Below, one piece after another: positions 22,918-34,678 of a DNA stretch of 64,000 nt. The notes below the pieces were generated by a model, which saw only the letters and a list, made by a program, of their open reading frames with translations, did not search any database and had not been told where the DNA came from. The translations under genes were made by a program, and so were the position numbers. The DNA comes from Conoideocrella luteorostrata (Eukaryota; Ascomycota; Sordariomycetes; Hypocreales; Clavicipitaceae). The stretch is from NCBI GenBank assembly GCA_032433595.1, contig JASWJB010000065.1:1-64000 (forward strand), given 5' to 3'. The stretch's first letter is position 1. Every line of letters begins with the position of its first letter.

Positions 22918-23200
22918 TCACTGGAGATACTCCAGTTCATAGTCTTAGCTTCGGCGTGGGAACAATTCTGTTGGAATCCTGCCGTCAAGCACAATAGGAA
23001 GCACGGAGTGAGTCACGTGGTCACCTTTCTGCTACGATATTTACACGGCGATATCGAGCCTCCCACCTTGACTTGTTTTCTTCTTCTTAGATAGACAGAG
23101 ACTTATATTCAATATATTGTATTTTGAAGCATTTGATCTAGATCGCTTGCACAGCCCCCCCTGTGCAACCCACAAATTCACTACATATAGCTTATCTTCA
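22918..23200. repeat. Diverged promoter-like duplication, copy B
   Basis: This is the second copy of the segment at 22115-22375, about 800 bp downstream in the same orientation, with the same ordered motif series. Divergence is substantial, with small insertions such as the C run in GCCCCCCCTGTG, so the duplication is not recent. Confidence 0.65.
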
Positions 23201-23941
23201 TTTCACACCAACCCCTGTCACAAACTCAACACGTGTGCTGCATAGTTAACCGGCTAGCTGCATAGTTTCAGTGTACAGTTAAACTGTGCACTGAGCCCCC
23301 ACGACCCATGCCTGCTCTGACTAATGCCCGACGCCGTCATAACTGGCGCCCGACATTTGTCAGCGCTATGTCAATACAGCTGCGACCATTTTTCCACGCG
23401 GCTTCATGACGCAAGCATTTACAATGCAGGAATAATGCGATGATCAGTTCCCAATTGGTTGACATGTAGAAGAATTGATTCCAAATGATCCAAGTCAAGT
23501 CGGGTGGCAAGGATGGCCGTCGAAAAACTCGGACTTCACCGAAGAATTTCGAGGTCAGCTGCGAGACTCCGCCACGTTCGACGAAATGAATCGTACCTCG
23601 CCATGTCGCGACATCGAACCTGCTAGCTTTATACCGTGGCGACATTTTGTTTTGCCCTAATCCGTCGCCCGCGAGGTTCGATTTTTTTTTTTGGTCCGCG
23701 ACATTATACATGCTTAGTAGCGTTTCAGTAAGCCGGGCAATGCGGTCTCTGCCTACGAGGCTGATGGTGACTCTTCGGTATTCCGCTTCTTTAAGTTGAA
23801 CAATGGAGTGCCCGCAAGGGGAACATGACCATGTGTTTGGAGGCGAGCATATATAGTCATACTTGGCTTTCTCGTCACAGTATATCGCGTTTGTGAAACT
23901 TTTGCCTGTTTTTGGAAATATTTTCACACTTGAGGTAGGAC
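23201..23941. other. Region upstream of the BTB gene
   Basis: This is the likely promoter and 5' UTR of the BTB gene at 23942. A minus-strand frame of 208 codons spans 23337-23963, but it has no recognisable domain and overlaps the BTB start codon, so I do not call it. Confidence 0.45.
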
Positions 23942-25466
23942 ATGTCGTATATCCAGGACACATTACCCCCGTGGGAGGTCTTCTCTATTCAAGTGAGCAC
24001 GGAGTTGTTCAAACTCTCTGGCATGTCAATCTCCTCCGACGGTAAGTCGACATCTATTCCCTGCTCATATCTGATTTCGCAGATACTACACAGCGCTAAT
24101 GCTGCAAGCTCCTTCGTACTTCTCTCAGCATTTTTTATCTCAAATTCGGGCTGCTCGATCAAAAGGGGATGCAACAGCGAGGACAATCACGACACTGTAT
24201 ATAGACCGCGATCCAGGCGCTTTCAAAGACGTTGTGCTGCATCTTCAGGGGTATCACGTTGCCCCGCGCGATGAGTTGCATTTTACGCGATTGTTCGCAG
24301 ATGCGCAATTCTATAGCCGTAAGCGTCTGCCCAGACACGATTGATTTCCCACTGAGACCGTAAACAATAGGACTAATTCGCAAGCTAATTCCAAAGTCCC
24401 GAAGCTTGTATCGCAGCTATACAGTTCTAGCATCTTCGTCTCCGTCGGATATCGTCAGTTTCAAATCCCCCGTGATCTCCTCACTAGCTCGGCAAACTCC
24501 CCCAACTTCTTCTCCCTCGGATTTGCCACCCATTTCTCGTGCCCGGACAACCCGTTTCCGGGCAACGACAGCAACAAACTGGTGCGCCCACCTACGATCA
24601 CGCCGCCCTGCATACCAAATCGCAGTGCAGAGACGTTTTCCGAATTGCTTCATTTGCTAAGAGGATATCCCGTACATATACGCAACCAGTCGCACCGGGA
24701 GGAACTTCTCCGCGATGCGCGGTACTTTCATTTTAAAGGACTCGAGCAGCAGCTCATCCCGCACCAAATTAGCTACAACTCACTCCGACAGCAAGAGGAA
24801 ATCACCATACAATTGGAAAATATAAAAAAAAGTGGCATCAGCGTCTCGGTTGGCGGTGCCATTACTGCGACGAGTTCGGCGCCTGTATTTGTAAATTACG
24901 CACGGCCGCATGTGGATGATCGAGGGCGCGAGTTGATTCTTGAGATTCGAGGTGAAGCTACTAGGATTTGCTTCAAGCAAAACGGTCCCCAGGCTGAATT
25001 TTTAAAAGAAACCCGCAATCGTGTCTTAAAATTGTTGGAAATTGTTATGGAAAAGCTTGACTTGATACCATCGACGAAGACACTGAAGTTGCAAAGAAGT
25101 ATTGATAAGAATGAACAGCTGCTGGACTTGACGATAGCGCGCTCAAATGTTCATTTCATTCCGATATCCTTGGAGACCCAGTCGGATATCACCGTTGACG
25201 GCAAGCGATATACCAAAGAGCTGGCATCGGCTACCGATGATGGTACCAACTCGGGCGATTGCACCCGGAAAAGGCAGCGTAAAGACGGTCCTGGAGTGTC
25301 GTGGATCGTCAAGACTGGGCAATGGCGGGTATCTATCAAGGGGAAACACGCTGGGAACGGCCCGGGTTGTATTTTAACTGCTGTGAAGATTGATGCCTTC
25401 ACCTCGGAGCTGGAGCGAAACATGGACAGGGTGTTCCTCGAGCCGCCCATAAGTAGCAAAGATTGA
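23942..25466 (+). CDS. BTB/POZ (T1-type, KCTD-like) domain protein
   Basis: Three exons (23942-24041, 24109-24318, 24397-25466) give about 459 residues. Both introns (67 and 78 nt) have GTAAG donors and AAG acceptors and restore the frame exactly, giving ISSDAPSYFSQHF and DAQFYSLPKLVSQLY across the joins. The first T1-type BTB module covers about residues 5-110 (TLYIDRDPGAFKDVVLHLQG). A second, related module follows, with PNRSAETFSELLHLLRGYPV and DARYFHFKGLEQQLIPH. The C-terminal third is a fungal-specific region with no domain I know. Such proteins multimerise through BTB and may recruit Cullin-3, but the target is unknown. The gene is intact inside a gene-poor, AT-rich stretch. Confidence 0.88.
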
Positions 25467-27126
25467 GAGAGAATAGACGGTAAGAAAATAAACCGATAGA
25501 CAACGGCCAAATATAAACCTGACACTGTCATCGTTCGGCCGTCCAGCCGAGATGACCAGTATCAGCGCATCAGGCTATAATAGCCAAAGGATTAAGATAA
25601 ATCCAACACGAATTATCCCACAGTAAGGTTGAAATCAAATATAAAAAAATTATAATGCATTAAGCCTTGGTGTGTTGTGACCCCTAAGTATGCCCATTCT
25701 TGAACGTCCTTTTGATGGTCCAGGCCACAGTTATTTCCGTGGAGAATCGTGTTGAAAATTTCATCCGCATACCAGAATTTCGCAAGTGCACTACGTGTAG
25801 GTTTGAAGCAGTGATGGCAAGCAAGGTCTATGTCGAACGTCGTTAAACCTGGCCACGAAACAGAATTTTACACTGTTGTATTTATACAACACCCCTTTTT
25901 ATGCTAATACTTTAGTTACTACTAGTTTTCTGTATTCAAGGTCGTCTATGGCCATTACTACTTACCGATTATTTATTTATGAGTAATCCCGTAATAATCA
26001 TAAAGGATAATAAAATTATTAAATTTAATCAGTTCTATATAATAGATCATAGATAATAGATTATAGATAATATTCTCTTATATTCTTATCTTTAGGTGCT
26101 CCGATAAAAAGCTCACATCACAATAGGGTGCTTGCGCTTGTGACTGTGTTCGCCACAACGTTGCGAGTTCACTACATCATTGAAATTAAAGTCTGAATTG
26201 ATCAGACTTTTCGTGCAGTAAACAAATCAAGAGAAATATCCCAATTGTGACAATGACTTTGATCACTTCCAACAACATCCGCTCCCACACTCATCCAAAA
26301 AGCCACAAGTCACACCCACATTTATGTGGAGCAACTAGCACATCCAAACTAAACTCCACTTCCCGTCCTCATCCACTCTCTAGCTTGAGGGCAAGGCGCT
26401 CACCTTAGGATTGTAAGTATTTATCTTTGTGAAGCTTAAAAATGCGTGTTTATGTACCGGGTATGTGGCGACTGGGCCTATGATGGTGGCGCCTGCGTGC
26501 GACCTCTTTCTTGCCCCTTGCAGGTTAAGGCACTCTGCCAGACGCTGACGTACTGCTCAACCCCTCTGTTCATAGCATTCCCAGGTTAACATTATTTTCT
26601 GCCAGAACTCTTTGCCTTTGGCATCCAGTTTCTTCAATCTGCATATTCCTCAGGGCCCAGCAGAACTAGCATTAAACGATACTCCGTGGTAATTGATTAC
26701 TCCAAATGTGATGTCACACAAAAAGAATATGCACTAACTAATTGCTACGCAGTTTTGTGTAAGATAATAACCTGTGACAAGGAATAACATGGACACAGAT
26801 TCTATTGAAAATCAAGTCGCATATTCAAGGCAACGGCAATTACTAGACTACTACTTCAAGCAGCAGTATTAAAGCAAGTATTTAATTCTTATATGGTATG
26901 ATTCCATTCTGTATGGATGAAATCAAAGCCTTTCCTTCTATCCAAGCTGTCCCAAGAATCGTGCTTACAGTCAGATATTTCATCGGTTAGTCTCTATGCC
27001 CAAGCTTTCACTCCCTTGACCTCTTAAAATCAAGTCAAAGGAGGTGCTTCATGATATGATGCTTGCTTTAAACTTAATTAAATAGCAAGCGAGGGGCGTT
27101 GGTGCTAACTTCTTACCTGCACACTG
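25467..27126. other. Intergenic, with AT-rich island
   Basis: No coding signal. About 25860-26100 is strongly AT-rich (runs such as ATAATAGATCATAGATAATAG) and looks like mutated repeat or low-complexity DNA. Repeat-induced point mutation is possible but was not measured. Confidence 0.5.
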
Positions 27127-28317
27127 CTATATAAGTGAGATTTGTCGTGAATCGCTGAAATTAAATAGCTTGAAGCGTCGTCGAAGATACTGAAAGTATC
27201 CAATACCAACCCTTCGGTATGTCTCATGGATTTCCGGTTTCTTTTTAAGGACCAAGAACCAGTGTCGACGTCCACCTGTGGCGTGATCCACCATTTCACC
27301 AACACTGAGGCAGAAGTACATAGTTTGCCTATTCCGATTACTTAGGACCGAGCAAAATGTAGGGTCATCGGTATTTGATATACATTGATAATGATGTGCA
27401 TGGTCAAAGTCTGGTAGTGTCTCTTCCATTTCCTCATCGCACATAATTTCGTACCAGCAAGGCTTCTTCCTAATAGTCATCCCGTTGCCCTCATGTGCAC
27501 GAACGAATACGGATGGCAATTCCTGGGCAAGGTTTGCGCAGCCTCTTGAATTCCTATACGCTGAACTGTACGCATTGGAATATGGGATGGAAACAAGATC
27601 CACTTCAGCCAGGTGACCTGTGAGGCGGATAACTCCTGATGTAATTTTGCCTGTGGGATCGGATTGGAAAGCGGTGCAACTGGCGTGAGCAATTGTGATC
27701 TTTGATTGGAAATGGAATTGGTACCGCTCACGGAAGTACTTGACACTTCCATTAACTGACACCCATGACCATGTAGGGGCAAGATACATTAAGCTCGGCT
27801 GAGCAACACCGGGCCTGGATACGTACCACAGGAGGCCTTCCACCAAGTCTTCCTTCCAAAGCCCGCCAAGGTATGAGTCGGCTTCTACGCCTCGATAGTC
27901 CAGCACGAAGCTTGCCAACCCTGATATCGCGCTCAATTTGTCGTTGGGTTTTGTTAGGTTTCTTTCCGAGTAGTTCTCTACTATTGAAGCCCAAGCATAG
28001 TAAATTGACCCCCAGGACCCTGAAGCCAGGAAATCAGTTATGTGAGTCGTTGGGTACTCATAATAGTCTTCATCCGCCTCGCATGTACCCAATCGTTCGT
28101 GACGCGTGGAGCGGTTCAATAAACGGAATGCGCGGAAGCTTAGTCCTAAGAAGTCGATTTTAGTTTCCCCGTTTTCATGTCGACAACATTCATCACACTC
28201 CCAGTTGATCCCAGTGCTAGAAACGTGCAAAATGCGATGTGACAAAATCCTCTCCTGCAGTGCCCACCCTCTCGTGGAAAGGATGTCTTTGGCCTGTTCT
28301 GTGTCACAAGTGAGCAG
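27127..28317 (-). pseudogene. HET-domain protein, 5'-truncated (C-terminal part only)
   Basis: The open frame runs from just after a TAG at 28318-28320 to 27127, about 396 residues. It begins with the conserved post-HET block STRGWALQERILSHRILH and continues with WECDECC, YSERNLTKPNDKLSAISGLA and YLAPTWSWVSVNG, typical of the C-terminal half of heterokaryon-incompatibility proteins. The N-terminal HET core (allorecognition and cell-death module), expected just before RGWALQER, was not found in the adjoining AT-rich DNA on this strand. The first ATG (28245) lies inside the conserved block and is unlikely to be the original start. An upstream exon spliced to CATAG at 28318 is possible but I saw none. 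Confidence 0.75.
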
Positions 28318-30437
28318 CTATGGATGTCTGAATGTGTGGAATTGTCCTTGTATTCTATCTAATTGACGAGGAATTAGACCTCTTCTTATAGATGACTACT
28401 ATCTATGAATTCCGTCATCGGACCCGGAAGGTTGTCTCACGATATCTCCACTGGGTCAGAATCCGTAACCGGCTCACTGTGATCCGTAACACATTTGTAA
28501 CATGCTCTTCTTGACAGACAAATATAATTTTTTATAATGATTTTAAATTTTAATTTCATGCTTTGCTTTTAAAGCTTTTACTAAATCAAACATATGTATT
28601 TTGTCGACCCAAAGCTCACATCCAACACTCACATATGGTGGTGTCTGACACCCACAACTAGCAACGCTCCGCAAACTCTGGGAAAAGTTCGTGCAGAGAC
28701 CTTAAATGTGATAAGATGAAATAATTTGACAGCTTGCTCGGCGATTATCGAGCTACTGCGCACTTCAATGAAGCAATTTAATTATAACAGGCAGACGAGC
28801 AAAGCTTCGAACAAGGATAAACTTCTTGAGCGCGGGAACAACTACTTGGATTCGTGATGATGTTGTCACGAGAGGCATAAGCCCCCTACTTATAGCTGTA
28901 TTATTTAATCTAAATAATCCGGTTAAGTCCAAAAACTCACGTGAATTTATTCTGGCCCCCCTAGAGGCTTCTTTTTATTCCTAGATTCCTACTTCACTGA
29001 AGAGGCGAATTCCTCGATATCTTCCGGTTGACGGGATTATCCGTGACCCCCTAGCTAATAACCTCATTATAGCACATACCGTTATAGTGGAATTTCCCTT
29101 CGTAATCATAGCTATCTACGGCACTGATCTTACTGAACGAAACTATCCGCATCTCAACAACATTAAATTATGTTATTTTATCTGAAGAACGTTATTTGTA
29201 GGAAGCATAGGGGCTTCGGGTGGCCACGTGACCCTGTTTGCAATTGCTCGTACGCTTGACGAGGGATTCCAACAATATGATCGATAATGAACTATGTGCC
29301 ACGTTCTTTGCCCGTGATGTCTGTGTCAGAAGCCATACGAAGGAGTCAAATTCATGTATGTTGATGATTTCTGTTGTTGACGATGATGTTGTCAGATGCA
29401 GAGTTCCTGCCACGAGAGTCCCGTCCAAATCGCCCTATTTTACCCTTACTAGCTGAGACAACTTTGTCCCTATAAGCTGCTTTAGGTAGCTCATCTATAC
29501 ACCTGTCCGGACACCCATTCTTTCCAACTGTCTGCTCTTCCTCATAAAACATCACTCACATGTCATATGTAATGTTTCAAGTCTGTTGAAACATGAGTCG
29601 GTGTGCCGAAGACCTTGGAAGTGAAGGAGATTTGCGCTATACGCGAAGCTGTGATGAAAGCCATTTCTCGTACATTTGATTAACCTTGATTAGATTGTTG
29701 GTCAGTGCTCGCCGGCGGGATATAGCCAGCATTTATTATTGTCAACCTGCAAATTAGAATGAGTCCACGAGTGAAAAAGGTAAATAACAGAACAAGAAAA
29801 CCTTTATAACTGCGTAATTACACTTGACCATTGGCAATTTTGCTGACGGCTGCCAATATGGCACGCCAAATCAAATTTAAGCTTTGATGGCTTTTTAGGG
29901 GACGCAAGGACATCTAAATAAGCAAAAGCAAAAATTGTAGTCATGTTCTCTAGTAGGATTACTGCCGAAAACCCCACATGATTATGAAGCTAATGCTGCA
30001 ATCAGACTGATCAATTCCCCGTCTAATTGCTCAAAGGAAGAGACAGGGGAAGCTGTGATTGACATATCACGTACGAATGACACGTCCATCACATGTTGAT
30101 TTGATATCATATCTTGTCAAAATCCTTCATAAGTGACTTCTTTGATTGTATCTTGACTGCTGTTGAGCTGTCAGTAGCCTGGTATAGCTAGCATCGACTT
30201 GTGCAAGTAGGACTAATATTTCGTATATCTTCGAGAGATCTTAACTGGCCAGGTTTCCTAGATGTGCTACTACCGTGGTCTATTGGAACTCTCGCCAGTG
30301 GGCTATTTGGAAGGAAAATTTTGGAACTAATGTAAAAATATTTTAAAATCCGACCTACACAGAATCGCTAATCTCTGTCGATATCTGCACAGCATTTGCA
30401 CCTGGCACGTCGATGAAAGTTGAATCGTTTTGATCTT
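28318..30437. other. Intergenic, AT-rich patches, no supported gene
   Basis: Strong AT-rich patches lie at about 28500-28620 and 28880-29180. Short frames at 29192-29555 on both strands have no recognisable domain. The stretch may contain decayed sequence of the HET gene or of repeats, but nothing could be identified. Confidence 0.45.
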
Positions 30438-31058
30438 TCAACTAATTTTTATGACCAAATTTTCTGAGGCAAATGCACCACGATACACATCTGTATCTGG
30501 ATCCACACCACCAAGATTGATGTCGGCGATACTGCCCTTTTCCTTTGCCCAAACAGCCTGCCATGTGCCAGCCAATGTCAACGACGCCCTCGACACCGAC
30601 CTCAATATTTCCTCGTCGAATCCTCGCCCGCCAATTATAATGTCGATTGCCGCACTCTTCCCAGGTGCAATCTCAATGAGAGCATCCGATGGTGGCGGCC
30701 ACATCCGTCGCACCTGAAGCTCCGGCAGGTGCAGAGGCTTCTCGCTGCCCTCTGGAGTAATTGATATGAGGCCTAATCTGAGAGCCATGCTGTCAAGCGG
30801 GGAATCATAAGACAGCACGGTTACAGGATAGGCATTTCTGTTCGTCACAGACACCTGGATTGCCGGTGGGGAGGAGCTGGTCTGCTTGGTAGACACCTCG
30901 AGATTGGCAATTGGATCCGCGATGGATCGGTCGGCCATGTCTGAGAAGTTGGCAACCTCGGCTTGACTGGTAGATGGGTGATGTGCCCAGAGAATTGCGA
31001 CTAGGACAAGAGCGCTGAACAAAATACGGGCTGTGGGTGAACAGCGTGGAGTGCTCAT
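30438..31058 (-). CDS. Putative secreted protein, uncharacterised ascomycete family
   Basis: This is a 206-residue single-exon frame. Residues about 10-33 form a signal peptide or signal anchor (ARILFSALVLVAILWAHH). The mature part has the pattern QVSVTNRNAYPVTVLSYDSP, LDSMALRLGLISITP and, nearer the C-terminus, AGTWQAVWAKEKG. This matches a common ascomycete family with a beta-sandwich look that I know only as hypothetical secreted proteins. There are very few Cys, so it is not a typical cysteine-rich effector. No catalytic motif is visible. It lies between the HET remnant and the kinase relic. Function is unknown. Confidence 0.72.
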   Translation of the reverse strand: MSTPRCSPTARILFSALVLVAILWAHHPSTSQAEVANFSDMADRSIADPIANLEVSTKQTSSSPPAIQVSVTNRNAYPVTVLSYDSPLDSMALRLGLISITPEGSEKPLHLPELQVRRMWPPPSDALIEIAPGKSAAIDIIIGGRGFDEEILRSVSRASLTLAGTWQAVWAKEKGSIADINLGGVDPDTDVYRGAFASENLVIKIS

Positions 31059-31773
31059 TTGACGAGGACTTCATAGAGGCTGGTTGAGCTTGTTTATAAG
31101 CTGCGGAGATCAAGTGTGACGGCAATGATAAACAATCGTTATCATGGGACAATTGATTCGCGACGCTGCTTTGAGAGCTGATGAATGTCGGTAGCATTCC
31201 TGACTTAAAGTTTACTTTGGTGGCTAAATTACCACCAACCGACCGTACGAGCTGCCAAGCCTTGCAATTGACTGACACAGTAACTCAATCGGGAGAGTAG
31301 TCACGCCATATTCTCTGCTTCAGATTTATCCTATGCTGCCTTATTTTGCTTCCTGTTAGAGAGCCATACTTGGGCTCTTTTTATTTATTTGCTTCGACAG
31401 CTATTCTGTTTGCTGATCTTTGCTGTGCATCGGGTGGAGTCTGATGGAGATGAATGAAGACTCGTCCTGGGGGATAGCTCATCCGCCACTGTGGCGATGA
31501 CTCTAGTTGTCCCAGTCACCTAGATTGAAAAAGTCTTTACCGTCTTTTAAGATAGGCCACGTGGAATACTTGGCAATGAGGGAGGATTTGAATTAAAAAT
31601 GCGCCACCCAAATCAATGAAACTAACGTCTCCTCCGTTCAACCACAGATTCGTCGCTGCTGGCACCACAGCTGGAGCTCCGTTTCCCTATAATACGGGCC
31701 GAACCAAGAGCCTGAAAACTCCTTGCGGAAATGATGTCCATGTCACCGTCACGCGCGTCTGCCCAATTACTGT
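31059..31773. other. Intergenic, no supported gene
   Basis: This is upstream of the secreted-protein gene (minus strand) and of the kinase relic (plus strand). No recognisable gene. Confidence 0.45.
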
Positions 31774-32468
31774 ATGATCTGTCATAGAAGCACGGCGAAG
31801 TACCGCAAGGCGATCCAAGCCTGTTGGCCCGACTGCGTAGGGAACTTGTCCCTTCTTCAAGACGTGCGGTCTTTTTCCATTGCCACTAACATGCCGTCGC
31901 AATCGAGCAGGAACGTTCGGCTCCTCTCAGTATCTGTTGATGCAGATCCTATAGGCGAAGGAGAGTATCGATTTCTGGTCAACAGCATGCACGTTAAATA
32001 CGTTGTCATGGACGGTAATGTTTTTGTCAGCGGATGATGGATCGTTTGAGCCTGCCTTGGTTCCGCAGGTGCCTCAATTCCCACCTGGTAATTGGAACAA
32101 CGACCACATAAGTGGTACTTGGCGGTTATAGACCATATGCATCTTGCAGAGGTTGGCCAGATGCGCCAAAACATCTGTCGAGTCATGCATCCGTACTTTG
32201 GAAACACTATTGTGGTCGCCAAATTCGCCGAGTTCCCCGGGCAAATACTCCATTTCAAGGCCGGAACTGCTGCATATAGCCGGCTGGAATGCAAGGGCGT
32301 CGGCCCTAAGTCTCTGGAACATCTCGCGTGGAGGGAAGGATTATCGGTTTTCTAGTTGACGACATTGGGGATGCGCTGACAGCTACGGTCGACGGCCTTG
32401 CCGTTTGCAGGAGCGCCTTACGAGAGTTACATGAGCTAAACGTCAAGTATGGAGACGTCGCCAAATAA
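31774..32468 (+). pseudogene. APH/choline-kinase-like protein relic with frameshifts
   Basis: Fragments of one fungal aminoglycoside-phosphotransferase-like protein appear in order but in different frames. They are EGEYRFLVNSMHVKYVVMDG (frame of 31774), PQVPQFPPGNWNNDHISGTW (frame shifted, about 32060-32130), TIVVAKFAEFPGQILHFKAG with KGVGPKSLEHLAW (about 32205-32335) and, after another shift at about 32340, IIGFLVDD followed by LRELHELNVKYGD. The frame then stops at TAA 32466-32468, before the Asn of the kinase-like HGDxxxxN catalytic motif would appear; the His is also replaced (YGD). At least three frame changes and internal stops make it non-functional unless several very short introns exist. 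Confidence 0.7.
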
Positions 32469-34678
32469 AATTTCCTTATTAACTAGAGTGGGCGAGCAGT
32501 CCGGGTAAACTTTGAAAATGCTGAGAAGAGCAACGTAAAAGCGGAGTTCGAATTGGAATTGACAGCGCTGTCCGAGTCAATAAGCGACACTTCATGTAGC
32601 GGAGGCGTAGGGCCGCCTGAATAGCGAGCACGATCATGAGAAAATCACGTGAATACGCAAAAACAGACCCAGGAGGGTCGGGAAAGGAGGAGGGGGGGTG
32701 GTGCAGACTGTATCTAAGCCAATGCGGCAACTATTGGGTATAACCGTGGATTATTTCAATGAAAGGTATCCAAGAGTATGTACTCCGTACACGTATTTAA
32801 TGTTTCTTTTCGTTCGTAAGAGAGGAAGTGGAACCAATTTGCTTTCCCTTCTTGATTGGTCTATAGTTACTATTGTTACTGTGAGAATAGAATCTACTCA
32901 ATGCTGGAACGTTCGATTGGGTACCTATTCGTGGAGCCTGAGCTGGTTGAAGAGCGATTAGAGCCCAAGGCAGCGTGCCTGTGGTCAACTTGAAACAAAG
33001 CCCAACGCACATGGCATGAGAGATGAAATGGATCTACGATAACGAGAAGTTGCCGAAGTTACCGCAGTGGAACAACAATTAGTTATCGCCAAGGGAAAAC
33101 CAGTTTCTGGAATGACGAGTGGGGAATGGGGGGTTCTTTGGGTACTTGGAGCCCAAGCTAATAAGCGAACAAGCTCGCCGGGTCCCTGTAGCACGCACGC
33201 ACTCAGCGGGCAGCGGGAATACAGAATGCCAGCGGTGCTCAGTTTCAGCGGGCGAACGCCTCTGGTCCAAGCTCAAGCTCAAGCTCAAGCTCAAGTTCAA
33301 GAATGCAAGCTCTATCTCCACCCGTACTTGTATTCATTGCTTTAGTTAGTCAAGTACTCCGTACTTAGTTTGTTGGTTAGTTGACTACTGGCTTGGACCG
33401 GCAGAAGGGCCGCGCCGTTAAAGCCACTCGTAACAATGACATCCGACTACCGCTCACCGTGCTGAATGTGGTGCTTCTCGTGCTCCTCCAAGTACGACAG
33501 TCAGTTACTAGCACGACAATGCAGGAAAGGATCGAAGAAACAACGAAGAACAGAGATGGAGGGGTCCTCGCGGTCCGGCCTGGGCTAACCGGGTCCCTTG
33601 AACCTTGAACCATGCCGGTGCATGATTGCTGCTGGACTCCATACTCCGTGTTGATTTTGCAGGAGCACAATAGTGCCATACGATATTGTATGTACTAGTA
33701 ACGTACTTGCTCCGTATGCGCATGGGCATCGCTTGGATCAGATCCACCTTGGGCTTCGAGGCGAGCACCCAATTGGGCCCAGAGTGAAGCCAAATGCCGG
33801 ACAATTATATCGTACTCGATGCCGAGAGGAATGGAGGGAAGTGATTCCCGCCTTGTGTGACCGAGTACATAATGCTAATAGTATCGGGTGTCGCCTGGTC
33901 GCCGTTCACTTGTTGGCACCTTTCACCGTCACTACATTCCAGCCAAATTGGACCAGAGTCGTGGCTCTCGGCCGCAGCACACTCTGTATCGTCGGAATCA
34001 TACTCCATACAAGATATTAATTTCACACCGCCCAGGGGGGCAGGCACCGTCATCTGGCTGCTTCGCCTTGTGAGGACCCAGTGCATTTTTGTCCACTTCC
34101 TTTTGACCAGGATCACGCGGGACTGTCTTTTCCTTGGAGCCGTCGACTGGCATTGGTGATTGGTGGCTGCCGCTCATCTGCCTTTGAAACCTGGAACATC
34201 CCACCAGCCAGACACAGACCGACGCCTGTCCAAGGCCAAGGTCTGACAAGAGGGGCTTGACCCATAACGTCATCGGCCATCACCGCCGCCTTCACCGTTC
34301 GCCCTTCACCCCTCCTCACACCTCGCCCACAATCCGTCGTCACCTGCAACGGCTCGAGTCAACTGGTCAACTGGTCAACTGCAACTGATCGCAGATCCTC
34401 CCTCACACTTTCGCTGCCGGCTTTGCGGCTGTGACTTGGGGGCCTCCTCGCTTTTACCCTTTGATCCTGCCACACAACACAGCTCTGCACTCACTCTACT
34501 GCAATCCTTTCTCGCCATCACTCCATCCTTTTCATGTCTCTTGGTTTTGAACACTAAAGCGACTGATTGCCATAGCGGCTGCCTGACACCTCTTTGTCTT
34601 GCTGTGCAGCCCTGTTCATTTCGTGATATTTATACTTAGCCGAATTAGGAACTACCTGATAGGCGCAATTTGATCATA
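32469..34678. other. Intergenic and upstream region of the DUF8035-like gene
   Basis: No supported gene in 2.2 kb. Four copies of AAGCTC lie at about 33269-33295. CGGAGTA-type motifs lie near 32780, 33357 and 33708. The last 350 nt before 34679 are pyrimidine-rich (CTCACACTTTCGCTGCC and similar), as is usual for fungal promoters and 5' UTRs. Confidence 0.5.

Noticed and set aside
23337..23963. 208-codon minus-strand open frame upstream of the BTB gene
   Set aside because: No domain, overlaps the BTB start codon and likely occupies its promoter; kept only as a note.
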